NCBI GenBank assembly: GCA_007258455.2 | Contig: VDFB02047230.1 | Span: forward strand, 157,426,635-157,490,634 | Length of the DNA: 64,000 nucleotides | Source of the DNA: Sequoia sempervirens | Lineage: Eukaryota; Streptophyta; Pinopsida; Cupressales; Cupressaceae | Reading direction: 5' to 3' | In this document: piece after piece, positions 11,859 to 24,140 of the stretch | Layout: each line of letters opens with the position of its first letter | How positions within the stretch are numbered: position 1 is the stretch's first letter | The notes under the pieces: generated by a model | What the model saw: only the letters and a program-made list of their open reading frames with translations | What the model was told of the DNA's origin: nothing | Database searches by the model: none | Translations under genes and position numbers: made by a program

Positions 11859-12586
11859 ATGCGGATGTTTTCAGCGTGCCGCAGTCACCACACTATTTGC
11901 TTGATCACTGCCTGCACCTTCTTTGCCGTCTGCATATTCTCTAATTCTCTCTCAGGTCTGAACTAGTTCCATTTAAAGCTTAAATTGCCGCAATCTATTT
12001 CACCTTAAAGTATGGAATTCGATGGCCTGATTTGCAAACTTTTGTCTGAATAGATGCAGATCTTTCAAGAATGAAAAACTCGCACTCCGTCGGAGCATCG
12101 AAACTCAGGAACAACAATCCGAATTCAAGCTACAAAAGCCGCAGGCTGTTGGATGTCGGTAGGTCGAATCCGGGGAACACTTTGCTTAAACCTATTATGA
12201 AAACCTAAATACTGTCAAACTTGACGAGTGCGGTATTGAATAAATGTGCAGGTATCACAGAGCGTACAGGGGAAGCATGCGCGAAAGAAAACATAGTAGT
12301 GTCCCAAGGAGCCACCACGCCCATGCCTAACGGCATTCCAACATACACTGCACAAATTCTGAATGTCTGCGTGACAGGCTGTCCAATAGCAGAGATCCAT
12401 CTCACCTGTGGATGGTTCAGCTCTGCCAGAATGATAAATCCCAAAATATTGAAGCGTTTGAAATATAACGACTGCCTGGTCAACGATGGGAAGCCGTTGA
12501 AGGCAGGAGGCTCCATATCCTTCCAGTATGCCAACACTTTTCCATATCCTTTAGCAGTCTTTTCAGTTAAATGTCCATCTGTCTAG
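11859..12586 (+). CDS. TPD1-like small secreted cysteine-rich protein (3 exons)
   Basis: Predicted exons are 11859-11955, 12054-12158 and 12252-12586, giving 178 residues. Introns of 98 and 93 bases have GT-AG ends and are both phase 1. The start MRMFSACRSHHT leads into a hydrophobic signal peptide, followed by a polar linker with a dibasic site (SRRLLDVG) and the conserved domain. That domain holds GIPTYTAQILNVC, HLTCGWFSSARMINP, YNDCLVNDGKPL and SFQYANTFPYPLAV. Its six cysteines (EAC, NVC, TGC, LTC, NDC, VKC) match the family pattern. In Arabidopsis, TPD1 is a secreted ligand of the receptor kinase EMS1/EXS that specifies tapetum cells in anthers; paralogues of this family exist widely in land plants, so the exact role here is inferred. 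The frame is intact, and the gene is the only clearly intact host gene in the window. Intron 1 has two in-frame acceptors (see findings). Confidence 0.85.
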
Positions 12587-13079
12587 AAAGTGGAAACCAC
12601 TTCTGATTTTTTACAGCAGTGTAAAGGTTAAATCTGCAGTCTTATTAGTACCTGCCTTTATGGAGATACCGTTGGCTTCAAAACTGTCTGATTGGCTATT
12701 ATGGTTTGTACTGTGAAATGTTCAAAATGAGTATTTCCTTTTTGTTTCAGTATCTTGTATATTTTAATTTTGAATTTATTATCAGATTAAAGATAGGACT
12801 GTAATGGAGGCGCAGTTTCTGTAAATTATCAGAAATACAATCCAATTCCCTGAGGAGAACAAAAGCGTGATAAGTCTGATAAAATCGAGCTTCCTGAAGC
12901 TAGGAATTAAAGAAACATAAAGAGTCAAAGAAAGAAAGTTGAACTTAAAATCAGTAACCACAATAATAGAAATAATGTTGTCTGGATGATTAAATTTGTT
13001 GCTTTTGGATTACACTCAGTGATCCATGTGATCTGATTGATGAAAAAACTGACACACAATGAAATCTAGAAGAAGCAAA
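12587..13079. other. 3' flank of the TPD1-like gene; nothing else seen
   Basis: T-rich sequence directly after the stop codon probably contains the 3' untranslated region; I cannot fix a poly(A) site. No further coding frame. Confidence 0.35.
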
Positions 13080-13319
13080 TTTAATTTCATATAGATTGTG
13101 GAAATTTAATTACATTGATCTTTCAATGCTTAAATTAGCAATCCAATCTATCAATTGATCAGATTAATTCTATTTTTTATGGAAATTTATTCAAAAGCAT
13201 TTAATTTCATACAGATTGTGGAAATTTAATTACATTGATCTTTGGATGCTTAAATTATCAATCCAATCTATCAATTGATCGGATTGATTCTATTTATCCT
13301 AGAAATTTATTCAAAAGCT
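13080..13319. repeat. Tandem duplication, two copies of a 120-bp unit
   Basis: Copies at 13080-13199 and 13200-13319 both start tttaatttcata and run through ccaatctatcaattgatc to ttattcaaaagc. About ten substitutions separate them. The next 450 bases (to 13809) are AT-rich with no gene. Confidence 0.85.
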
Positions 13320-13809
13320 TGAGAGGTTTTCTTTTAAAGACCATTGAAAGTCTGGAATTTGTTGATTTATGTTTTTTTTTTTTTAATTTTAGATCATATA
13401 CTACAATTTTAAATTTTAATAGACTTGTGTAATTTAACTTACAATTTTTTCTAATTTTAAACAATACATAATAATTTAAAATGTTAAAAACTATTATAGA
13501 GAACTATAATATAATATTTGAATTTATTATATCTATATATATTATTTTATGATATTTGTTATAAAAATATAAATTAATTTTGAATAATATTTAAAAAAAG
13601 AATATAAATGTTTTTAAAATTTTAAATAGATTTTGTTGAATATTTTTTAATATTGATTTAGAAACTTATTTTACTTGCATTTGTAAATTTAAAATTTTTA
13701 TTTTATGTGTAAACTTTGAAGTTATCATTATTTTTTATATATAACATCTTATTTTATAAAATTATAATTAGAGAGATCAAGAAAAAATTGTTGACATTAT
13801 GGAGAGATT

Positions 13810-15259
13810 AAGAAAGTTGTTGGTAGATGTGGGTGGCAGGGTGGGTCCCCTCCCCTCCCTCTCTGCATGTTCCTGTTTACACCCATGAGATCGATGGAAA
13901 ACCAGAGGTAAATCATGAGTGGACATGTGGAGAGGGCAAGGGGCGTCGGACAGGGAGCGAAGGCTAATAGTGCAACAGCAAGGCCACATCATCGCACATG
14001 CCAACACAAGCAGCCAGAGGAACGTGGAATGCAAGCATTCAAAAGGCGACAGTCCGGCTAAACGAGGGGATCTCAGAGGCATCAAAAATCTTATGACACA
14101 TTAAGCCAAGATCAAACAAAGCAACACATGGAGTACGGTCGCCAGGGAAGCCTCATGCAAAGCGGCCGGGTGGCAAATATCAATTATCATGAGGAACTAG
14201 TGGAATGAAGGTCGAGGGTGGAAGGACAAAACTTAACTGCAAGGATGGATTGCCTCGCTTAAACATCATTTCAGGAACAGATATAGTGGCTCGGCCTCGC
14301 TGGATACGGGTTTTTTAAATGAGGATAGATAATGGCATTTTGATTGCTTTTTTTTTGAACTTGTTGTGTTGGCTATCTATGTGCAGGGAAATCTCGACCG
14401 AAGGACTGGCAATGGCGAAGTCAGGGAAATCAAAATTCATCATCACAATTTCAGCAACGGGACTGGAAAGCTTTGGGGTAGACACTCCTATCTCCTTGGA
14501 GGCGACGGAGAGACAAATTGCTTTCAGGGAGATCACCGACCAAAGGTTGAAGAGAATCCTGCTTGAGGATGATCCCTTAACCATGGTAGCGGTCAAAATG
14601 ATGTTAGGGAAGGGACACTTAGAAAGAGAGGAATTTGCTCGGGACAATGCACATATTTCCTCTCGTTTCCTTGCCATCATGTTGGACCTGGAAGTGCCAA
14701 AGGCAGAAGCAAAGGAGATAATGGTGCACCTTTTTCGAGGCGACCTGTTAGGAGGGCTAGAAAAGACACTCAAATCATCCTTCACTAGTAAAGGAATCCC
14801 GTGTCCATTAGACCTGGAGCTGTTGTGGGAAATGGACGAGGCAGTAAAAGTTTATCCTTTCCTATTGGATTTAAAAGGACCAAAGCTCATGAGACACAGA
14901 ATGGTCTCAGCCATGGTGGTCGAATTTCTGAAGAGGAAGCTGAGGTTGGTGTCGGAGGAGGGCATTGATTGGGTGGAAAACTTCACCATGTTTGCAGAAG
15001 TGAACGGTTTTCTATGAGTGAATTAATATTTTGCTTATAAATATAGTCGAAACCAATTTTTTGTAAATACGCAATGGGACTGCATTTTGTTTTGTATCAG
15101 TTGTAGGCGGTTACTGGGCTGACAAGTTCAGTTATTTAGGTCTAGTGTTCATGATAGAATGGTGGTCTTTCCTGCTCTGCAGACGAAGTGTATATTTTCT
15201 TAAATCTAATGCAAAATCACATCCTTACGTATCAAAAAAAAAGAAAGTTGTTGGTAGAT
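13810..15259 (+). mobile_element. Poly(A)-tailed non-LTR-type insertion with 19-bp target duplication
   Basis: The 19-base sequence aagaaagttgttggtagat occurs at 13810-13828 and again at 15241-15259. The 1.41 kb between them ends in a run of A (15234-15240, continuing into the duplication). A long exact target duplication plus a 3' A-tract is the mark of LINE-type target-primed reverse transcription. The sequence just before the A-tract (tctaatgcaaaatcac and following) resembles 3' ends of plant LINE elements as I know them. The insert is GC-richer than its AT-rich surroundings and carries an open frame of 232 codons. No reverse transcriptase or endonuclease motif is seen, so it is a 5'-truncated LINE, a non-autonomous passenger, or a retrocopied host transcript. 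Confidence 0.8.
14319..15017 (+). CDS. Unidentified 232-residue protein inside the non-LTR insertion
   Basis: I do not recognise this protein. From 14319 the first 31 residues are hydrophobic and could be read by chance: a stop lies immediately before this ATG, and a polypyrimidine tract ending tgtgcag/g near 14387 looks like a splice acceptor. A better start may be the second ATG at 14412 (MAKSGKSKFIITISATGLES), giving 201 residues. The body is charged and probably alpha-helical, with segments such as EEFARDNAHISSRFLAIMLD and KRILLEDDPLTMVAVKMML, and no membrane span. It ends EVNGFL. About 220 bases of 3' sequence follow before the A-tract, so the layout resembles a reverse-transcribed mRNA. 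The frame is fully open although its neighbours are decayed. It could be a captured host gene or a LINE-encoded accessory protein. Confidence 0.45.
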   Translation: MRIDNGILIAFFLNLLCWLSMCREISTEGLAMAKSGKSKFIITISATGLESFGVDTPISLEATERQIAFREITDQRLKRILLEDDPLTMVAVKMMLGKGHLEREEFARDNAHISSRFLAIMLDLEVPKAEAKEIMVHLFRGDLLGGLEKTLKSSFTSKGIPCPLDLELLWEMDEAVKVYPFLLDLKGPKLMRHRMVSAMVVEFLKRKLRLVSEEGIDWVENFTMFAEVNGFL

Positions 15260-18200
15260 TGTAATTTGCAAGTAATATTATGTTTATCATATCCTAAATG
15301 TAATATTATTTCCAAGGCAAAAATCTTCTTTGAGAACGAAAGTGTGATCTAAATTAGATCATAAATAATTAATTAAATTTGTACAATCATGAATAGATAA
15401 AAAAAGATCAAACATAAAAGTCAAATAAGATATAAAGATTGTTGTACAATGCAGATATGAAAAAATAAAATAAGAAAATTACATTTGAATCCTATTTATA
15501 TGTCAAGATGTTTAAGACTTCTATTTCATTGTAGAAGAATCCACCAATAGTACACACCTTGAAACTTAAAATAAAAAAATTAATAAATGTCATTTTGGTT
15601 GATCCTAGGATTATAGAACCTTTTCGAGTTCCAAAGAAATTGTTGTAAATAAGTTTCAATAAGTATCGAATTGATGGGTAGATGAAATACCATATATCTC
15701 CTCATTTTTCAAAATATTTGGATGGAAGGTAAGCCTTATTTTCATTGTGAAGGGAGGAAGAGAAACATGTGTTGTATCTTCTCCACTTAGAATTATAGGA
15801 GAATAATAATGTGTTGTATCTTTCATTTTATGAGTAATATATTTAAGTAGAGGAGTATTTACCTCTACCAAATAGGTTTTTCATCTTATATTAGGGTTTC
15901 CCTAACTTAAATATCATGTTTTGTTGTAGCATTTTTTTCTAAGTAGCATAATATGGTAATTTATTTATTAATGGTTAGCACTCAATTATTAATTAATTGG
16001 CATAGTAAAATACTTAGATTTGTATTTTAAAGAATCATAAAATTAGTGCAACAATGAGGTCATTTTTTGTCAATGTGACTCAAAAACAAAACAACCTACA
16101 AAATATCGAATCAAAATTCTAGATTCTAGATAAGTGAATCCACTAATGTTTGGGTGAAAGTTCTCTACAAATGGGAAAATACAACTTTACAAAAGTTGAT
16201 TAATATTGTTCTTGCAAGTTAATGGGTGAACTTGTGCATACAAGGGTGAATATGTAAATGAGTGAATTCATTCTACAAATGGGTGAACCAACACTATTTG
16301 GGTGGATCTATTGACTACTCCTATCTTATCATAGAGTTGAATTTATTCATACAAGGGAGAATGTGATATGCTCCTGGACAAACTTGAAAGGTATAACTTT
16401 GTAATTTCAAATTTCTTGAGAAAAAAATATTATTTTTTTGGTACTAATCTGATAACTCACTTTGTCATGTGATCATACAAACATTTTATGTAACTTTGGT
16501 AGTTGAAGATGAATGGAATAAAATCGTAAAGATATTTATTGTAGCACACAACCAAAGACACTTGCTTTATCACTAATCTAGGAGCGCTTCAATATTTTAA
16601 AGGGTCAATTTACTTAAGTGATTTGTTTGGGATCATTTTTTGATGTATTCTATCCCCTTGCACTATTTAATGGGCCTAAGGATTATAAATCAAAAATCAA
16701 TTTGTCTTGTTGTGTATTCTTAGGAGCATGCTAGCTTGCATGTATGCTCTCCTTGCACTTCGTGTGAGCCTAGAGATCATAAATGCCTAGCATATTCTTC
16801 CTTTTAAGAAGCCTACTTGGGGATTTCATCCCCCCAAGCAATGCATCAACCACATGAATTGGCGCAATATATAAATGGGGGAGAACTAAATTTGTACCCC
16901 AATCTAGTCACGTCATATTTAGTGAAGCTCTAATACTTAGGTGATACTTAGTTAAGAGTGCATGGTTGGTTTGAATGACTTAGCTAAAAATTTTGACCCA
17001 AACTTGTGATGGGCTAGTGTTCATGTAAGTGCCTCATGTACTCTCCTGGTACTTAGAGGATGCATTAGATCACTTGTTTTATTCTAGATTAATACCATTC
17101 AATCATCAGTCAGTGTGGTGCATGTGATGTGTATCATATCCTAAAGTTACTCATGATTTTCTTTTGTTCACTAAGATAGAGCTTATTAATATATCACTTT
17201 TCTTCCATAATTGGTAAGAGATCATTCATCCCTTGGAGTCATTATCTCTAGCTATCCAAACATGGGTAGATAGTATTAGTGCTTGCATTGTGAACCTAAA
17301 CTAATTTTCAATCCTACTTGACTAATCTAAATTTATGCAACTTGGCATGTCTTCTCATGATTAATAGTGCATATATTTAGTCTATTCAGTTATTGTCTAT
17401 TTGATATCATTATGATTACAGTATTTGGTCCTTTTCCATCCATATCTAGTCATTAGCCTTCAATGAGTCCACTCTACACTTTGGTGAATCCACTCTACTC
17501 TCGGGAAAATATATTTGTGTATTAAATCCCTATTCCAATCTTAGTCCTCATTGGGTGAATTTTATCTTTTGTTGATAAAATCCAATCTATGATGAGCGAA
17601 TCAACCTCGATTTAATCTTTAGACCAATCACAACCCTAAATAGGTGAATTCAAGTCTTTTTGGGTGAATACACTCTATTTTTAAGTGATTATGTTTTGGG
17701 TGAATTTGTGACCCATGTGGGAAAATCTGCTCTAGTTTGTGTGAATCCATTCACCATATAAAATATCTAGTGTTCTTCCAAGTCAAATTTCATAAAAAAA
17801 AAATTCCCCTTCATATCCAACCTGTATTGATCATTTTTGTCAGATCACCCTATCAAATATTAATCAAAATATCATCCTCTTATTAAAACAACACCTCTAA
17901 ACACACCATATCATCACTTAAATCATCCTAATAAAAAATATAGCCTCTAATCACCTATTTGGTAACCAATATCCTAAATCCAACCACCATCATAACACTT
18001 TCTTAAGAACTTTGTCTATCATAAGTTAGTCATCCCTCACTCACGCTATTTGACCTTGAGCCAAAGGTATAGTTTTCTTTGAAATCACATTTTATTGAGA
18101 ACTTAGTCTATCTCAAGTATAAATCCAATCATCAAAATAAATATCGGATCTCAATCATAGTTTGAGTGATAAATCAAATATCCAAATCCAATATCAAATT

Positions 18201-19299
18201 ACACTTGTTTATTCATATCCTTTGGCTTAGAGTCATCACACTTCAATCCAATCAATCACCTAACCTTTCATGCTTGTAACCCTACATTTACATCTTAGAA
18301 AACTTATGGAGAAACAATAACAACAAAAAATTGGGCACAATTCACTACCAATTTTCATAAAACAAAGACCCCAACACCCAAACATGTAGGTGGGACCATC
18401 AAATCCTACTCATCCTCATGATCTAGTCTCCATTAAGGAGGAGATGGTCTCCCAACCCAAGCTTTCTCATAACACTCAAGAATTTATATGATCCTAGCCA
18501 ATCTTCTCATACACAGTGCTAACATTCCACTAGGTTTTGACACATCCCAATTGTCAAAGACTATTAGACCTACTACTGGGCACAAGATCCTTCTAAAAAT
18601 CTATGGGGACTAATACTTGAGTTTGGTAATGATGTAGTAATTTAGATACCTTCTTCTCCCATCCAAATTCCTACACTCAAATTTGAATTATAACTTAGTC
18701 CTAGTCATGGAAATTATCATGTGTCCTCTTCTGAGGTTCCTATTTTACTTCCACAAAACATCCAACCATCCATCCCCCAAACATTGATCCATATCATCCT
18801 TGAGGGTAATGTATTGGTTCTCTTATCACATGTACCTCATCTTCCACACCTTATCATTTTCCCTACAAACTGATGTAGCCATATTCAACTTAACTAGTCT
18901 ATCATACTTACCACACCTCTTTACCATCTTCAGCTTGTAACCCACAATCCACTCATATTCCCCAATATTCTTGCATTTTGAAACCCACCCACATAATATC
19001 AAATCCTGAATTTATCATGCTCTTATACCCCCACACAATTTGATTATGCCATAAGGCCAATATCCCACTAATCCCAAGCTTCTTCATATCTTATCCAATA
19101 TGCCTACATCCCAAAAATCCTTCATATTAAAATCCACCATAAAATCTATCTCAACATCCTCAAAAAAATTATATCTCACTCAACCTTCACAACAATTATA
19201 CCTCAATTCTCCTCGAAATCAATTACATCCCTCTCCACCTCACCACAATCAATACATCAATCCTTCAAGCTAAAATCCAATAGCTCCTCCATCATCATC
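15260..19299. other. About 4 kb without a recognisable gene
   Basis: AT-rich, decayed sequence. Between about 16140 and 16360 and again 17450-17760 the words gggtgaat, gtgaatcca and ccactctac recur many times, which suggests an old short-period repeat. Nothing coding could be supported. The last kilobase may be the leader of the gag remnant that follows. Confidence 0.35.
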
Positions 19300-20631
19300 G
19301 GTCCTTAATGAAGAATGGGATGATATGAAGTCCACACTTAAATACTTCCAAGTTGTAAACACCAAGAAATATTTCAAGTTTGAATAATTATGCCCATATC
19401 CTTTTGATTGTTCCATTTAGTGGTACCTTTCCCTCAACATTTTTTAATTTCTAAATTTTATAAATATAATGGGATAGGTGATCCTCATTACTATGTTAAG
19501 GAGTTCCTCACAAATTTTCAAGAGGTGGCTTACAATGACAAAGTTTCTCCTTCGATTGTTCCCTCATAGTTTGGGTGGTCAAGCCTTGGAATGGTTTTTA
19601 TACTTTCCTCATGGGTCTATCACTACCTTTTCAGAGTTATCAAAATAATTTGTAGCCCATTTATCCTACAATTCAAAACACAAGTTCACCATGTTAGATC
19701 TTTGTAATAGCAAACAATATGGTGGAGAAAGCTTTAGAACCTTCTTAAAAAGGTGATCTATTTCTAGTCACCTTTTATGGCCCTTGCCCAAAAACAATTG
19801 GTTAGTTCATCTTTTTCCAAAACCTAAACCAATAAATGGCCTTTCATTGCATAGCATTTGATGAGATTGTATAGAAGGGTGCCACTATTGAGAAAGCACT
19901 CATAGCTAAATTTTTGGTCAAAATTTACAAGGAAAATAATGACAAACCTCGATTCTAGAATAAAAATAAAAAAATTATTAATTTGATGGTGTCATTGACA
20001 CTAAACATGTCCAGGTTGTCACCACATTGAATGTCTATCAAATCACAACTACCATCCTAGTACAAATACCATATTGGTCCCTCAATATGCACCTAGATCA
20101 TATAATCAAAAAAATTCTAAATGCAACTTCATTCCTCATGGAGAATCACTTGATGTTACTTTTTGTAAATTGGTACAATCAAACATGGTCATGTACCTAA
20201 AAATTTAAACATTTGATGAGTCCAAGCTAAAGCAAGTGCATGGTTTAGAGATAATGAGTATTGTGACTATCATAAGATTAAGGGAAATTCCACTAATAAT
20301 TGTGTGTACCATAATAATTACATCCTTGAGATCTTATTGGTAAGGGTAATGTCGTTATGGATTGGATTCAATACTCTTCATATGATTATCATCTTTAAAT
20401 ATATCAAAATACCTTTTTGAAGCACTCTCAACCTGGCCTAACACCTTTACCACTAATCCCTGTTTGAATAACAGTAAATGGAATAATAAAAAAAGGACCA
20501 ATAATGTCAATTACCATAAGGTCCCTTTTGACTATGATAATTTAGTCAATTACATCACTCAAGCTAACTCACATGTGATTATGGTCAAAATAAAAGTTAA
20601 AGAACCCCAATGTGTTGTAACCACTAAATGT
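19300..20631 (+). pseudogene. Decayed Ty3/gypsy gag with zinc knuckle
   Basis: With frame changes, the plus strand around 19440-19760 reads like a retrotransposon capsid domain: a YNGIGDPHYYVKEFL-like start, then SLGGQALEWFLYFPHGSIT, FSELSK and SYNSKHKFTMLDL. Near 19870 follow GATIEKALIAK-like residues, and near 20255-20320 a knuckle-like YCDYHKIKGNSTNNC, in which the usual G-H has become G-N. This pattern fits Tat/Athila-type gag. Stops and frameshifts are numerous. The reading ends exactly where a CACTA terminus begins (20632), so the element was cut by that insertion. Confidence 0.65.
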
Positions 20632-21250
20632 CACTAGTACAAAAACAACAATATATGATTAAAAAACTACTAAAAACTGCATATAAATGATTTTTTTATC
20701 ACATGACCATTAGTAGTTTATTTCCAGTCATTTATAACGTGACCAGATTGATGACTAAACCATTTTTAGTTATTTATTGGTTGTTTTGATTGATCAATTT
20801 GGTAGTATATTTAGTCATTGATTGTTGTAATCTGGTCACTTATTTAGTCATTAATTGTTGTAATCTAGTCACTCATTTAGTCATTTTTTATTTATTGATA
20901 TATTTAACTGGTCACTTATTTAGTCATTGATTCTAGTAATCTGATCACTTATTTAGTCATTTTTTATTCACTAATTTATTTAGTCATTGATTGTTGTTAA
21001 CTGTTCACTTATTTAGTCATTTTTATTCACTGATTTCTATGCATTGGTAGTGTATTTAGTCATTAATTTTAATCATCATTTTGATCAATTTCATAGTATA
21101 TTTAGTCATTTTTATTCACTAATTTCATTGGTCATATATCTTGTCATATTTATTCATTGTTCACTAATTTATGCCAATTGGTAGTATATTTAGTCAATTT
21201 AATTATTAATTGACATCAATTGGTAGTATATTTAGTCATTTTAATTTATT
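20632..21250. mobile_element. CACTA transposon end with subterminal repeats
   Basis: The sequence starts CACTAGTACAAAAACAA, as expected for a CACTA (En/Spm) terminal inverted repeat. It is followed by about 550 bases of degenerate direct repeats built on atttagtcatt and taatctggtcact, the kind of subterminal array these elements use for transposase binding. It interrupts a gag remnant precisely. I did not find the opposite terminus (the inverse of the start) in the window, so the element is incomplete here or ends outside. Bases 21251-21684 beyond the array show no gene. Confidence 0.65.
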
Positions 21251-21684
21251 CATATTTGAGGATTTAAACATAAAACACAAAAATAAACATCAATCATCAA
21301 TTGCACACAATAAGACAGCCATTAAGAAGGAAAAATTGGTGAACTTTATTAATAAAAGAAAAGTGTTCTAGTTACAACTTAGAAATAGAGTATTACAATT
21401 TTTATTCTCAATCACAAGACTGAAAATATGAGTTACAGTATTACACAAAAATGACTGCAAGAAAGAAACTTCTCCAAAAAAAAATTGCAATGATGGAAAC
21501 GCATGCTTGGAGCCCTTCAATGTGAGCACATGCCCCTTTCATCTCTTAAAACTTCTGCAACATGGGAAATCTTCCTAGATCAATTTGTAACGTGTAAAAT
21601 CCAAGGAGAGTGTTGATTGTGTCACATATATGAAGCTCTCTCCTTCAATGTAGACAACAATAACCTAGCTAGAACCATTCATCC

Positions 21685-21689
21685 TTTAT
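21685..21689. repeat. Target-site duplication TTTAT (left)
   Basis: TTTAT precedes the TG of the 5' LTR and is repeated exactly at 35444-35448 after the CA of the 3' LTR. Confidence 0.85.
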
Positions 21690-22620
21690 TGTAGTGCCCC
21701 TCCATTTTTCTCTTTGATCGAACAATGTTCTTCTATGGATGCTTTATTCTGTTAGCACTTTGACTATGGTACTTGGTTCTATTTGATCGCAATTGTTAAG
21801 CGATGCGTATGTGATATTTTGATGTGATGGTATTTTACTCTGATGTTATCATTATGGCATATTTTGAATTAGAGTAGTCGTATTTAATTAAAGATGCTTT
21901 ATGATTTTATTATATTAATGATGTTAGACTCGTTAGTTAGAAAGTTTGTATTAGTGAAGGGGACAAGATTGTATCACTCGCTTACAAGAGCCCTATGATT
22001 CTGAGATTTCCTCTTCACGGCGTGTTTTATTATATCATATATACGCATGTTTGATATACTCTTTGTTCATAGGTTGACAGGTACAGGACATCGACTCCAC
22101 TTGATTTCATAGGTTTGAGCGTGTTCATTGACCAATGGTAAATGATTAGGAGATAGTAGCTAGGTTTTTCGTGCCATGTCATCACCCTAGTCATAGTGTG
22201 TCGTCAGGTTGTAGTCGGGTTTAGTTGCTTTAATATTGTCCATTTCACCTAGGGTGTTTATTTAAATTCAAATTATAAAGGTTATTAAATGGTGGGTGTA
22301 GTTAAAATGATGATTAAAATTATCTAGTTGCAATGTTGAAATGTTATTTATTTTATTGGTTAATTTAATTTAATTAATAAAATAATCTAATCTTGGATTA
22401 GATTTAGTTATTGATTAATTTAGTTAATTTAGTGATAAATTAAATTAAGTTAGTTGTTTTGGCGTTATTGATATTTAGATTTAAATTAAAAAAATGGAAA
22501 TATGTTTTAAATTGCACTTTTTGAAAATTAATAAGTAAAAGAATTTCTTTTCAAAATTTTGAATTCTTTTTGTAAAAAGAAATTTTTAAATGCATGAAAT
22601 TTCATTTGGAAAGTAATTTT

Positions 22621-22762
22621 GTTTTAAATTTCAAAAAATGAAAATATCTCCAAATTGCAATATATTTAATATATATGAGATATTTATTTTTGTTTTAAAT
22701 TTCAAAAACTGAAAATATCTCCAAATTGCAATAGATTTAATATATATGAGATATTTATTTTG
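22621..22762. repeat. 71-bp tandem duplication inside the LTR
   Basis: Two near-identical copies begin gttttaaatttcaaaaa and end gagatatttatttt. The same pair is present in the 3' LTR (about 32432-32573), so it predates the insertion. Confidence 0.8.
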
Positions 22763-23799
22763 GGGTTTTGACAAATTTGGAAAAAACTCTATTTTAGCAA
22801 ATAGAATTTCATATAATTTGGAATTTCCATTTTGGGGAGAAGGTTTTTGCTATGGCTTGTTTGGATTTGAGGAAGAAGGTTGAATTTCTTGGTGGGTTGG
22901 AAACAGATCTGGAAGCACTATTTGATTTCTTCAAGCTTTGGAGACAAAAATTAGGTTCTTTGATTTTTGTTTCATTTTGAAAGAGTTTTCCACATAAAGG
23001 GGGTAAAAATTTTATTAAATCAAGAAAACGTTACAAAGAAAGGGCATTAAATGGTCCTATCAAGTTCAACCAAGTGATCCAATTGATGAGACAAATCCGG
23101 GGATAATTGACTTTTGAACTTTGTTATGCTGTTGAACTTTTTTTAAATGTTGTTTAAAATTCAATGAAAACCCATGTGATTCTGTTTCAAAACTTGCAAA
23201 CTTCTGTTGGAATTAGGGGAAAGAGAACAAAACAAAAATCATGGAAAAATTGAAAGAAAAACCAAAAGAAATTTGTTTGTCAAACTGAAATTTAAACCCT
23301 GTTGTGTATTGTCAATTTACTATCTTCATTGCAAAATTTTGATGTTCAATTTCATAATTTAACTAAAAATGGAGATTTTGGGTATATATATTTATAAATA
23401 TACCCGTGTGTATATATATATCCCAGTATATATAAATATATACACAAAAGTGTATTTATAAATATACTGTGTTTTTATTTTTTTTTGGGAAAAAATTCTG
23501 GTTTAGAAATTTACTAGAAAACCAAAGAACGGAGTTTTTATGCTCTATTTTTTTTTGGTTATGGGTTTTCTACTTATAACAGAAAATATTATAAAAAAAT
23601 TTAAAATTGAAGGGGGAGTGGGGGGCTGCTCCCACACAGTGCCCCATATGGAGGTGTTGCCCACACAACACCCCCATATGGGGGAGGTTGCGTGGGTAGC
23701 TTGCCTCTCCCTTATGGGAGGGGTCGTGCCCCAATAAATTACTTTAGTTTTTTTTATTATTTAAATTTTAAATTTTGTTTTTTATTTATTTATTATTAA

Positions 23800-24140
23800 T
23801 TTAATATTATATATATTATAATATATATATATAATAATATTATATTATATATAATATATATATTATATGTATATATATATATATATTATTTTAATATTTA
23901 AATAATTATTTTTATAATTAATTATTTATATATATATATAACTTTTATATATATATATTATGTATATATAGTATGCATATATTGCATGCATATATATATA
24001 ATGTATATATACATTATGTATTTTTAAATAAATTAATTAGTTGAGTTTAAATTAGTTAAATTTAAATGATAATGATATATTTAAATATATATATAAAGTT
24101 GTATATAGATTAAATATACACTTTTATATATATATTTAAT
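23800..24140. repeat. AT/TA-rich simple sequence
   Basis: Long interrupted (AT)n and (TATA)n runs, shared with about 33480-33810 of the 3' LTR. Confidence 0.8.

Noticed and set aside
12205..12537. Open frame of 110 codons on the minus strand
   Set aside because: It is the exact antisense of exon 3 of the TPD1-like gene and has no signal of its own.
13919..14104. Plus-strand frame of 61 codons upstream of the 232-codon frame
   Set aside because: Different frame, no recognisable composition or motif; probably the untranslated leader of the inserted sequence.
14315..14785. Open frame of 156 codons on the minus strand
   Set aside because: Shadow of the 232-codon plus-strand frame; serine-rich composition typical of an antisense frame.
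20690..21250. CRISPR-like array of regularly recurring atttagtcatt
   Set aside because: The repeats are short and degenerate with uneven spacing, and the sequence is plant-like; they are CACTA subterminal repeats.
23540..23737. Plus-strand 65-codon frame with a hydrophobic start
   Set aside because: Lies inside the 5' LTR, and the matching part of the 3' LTR does not keep it.
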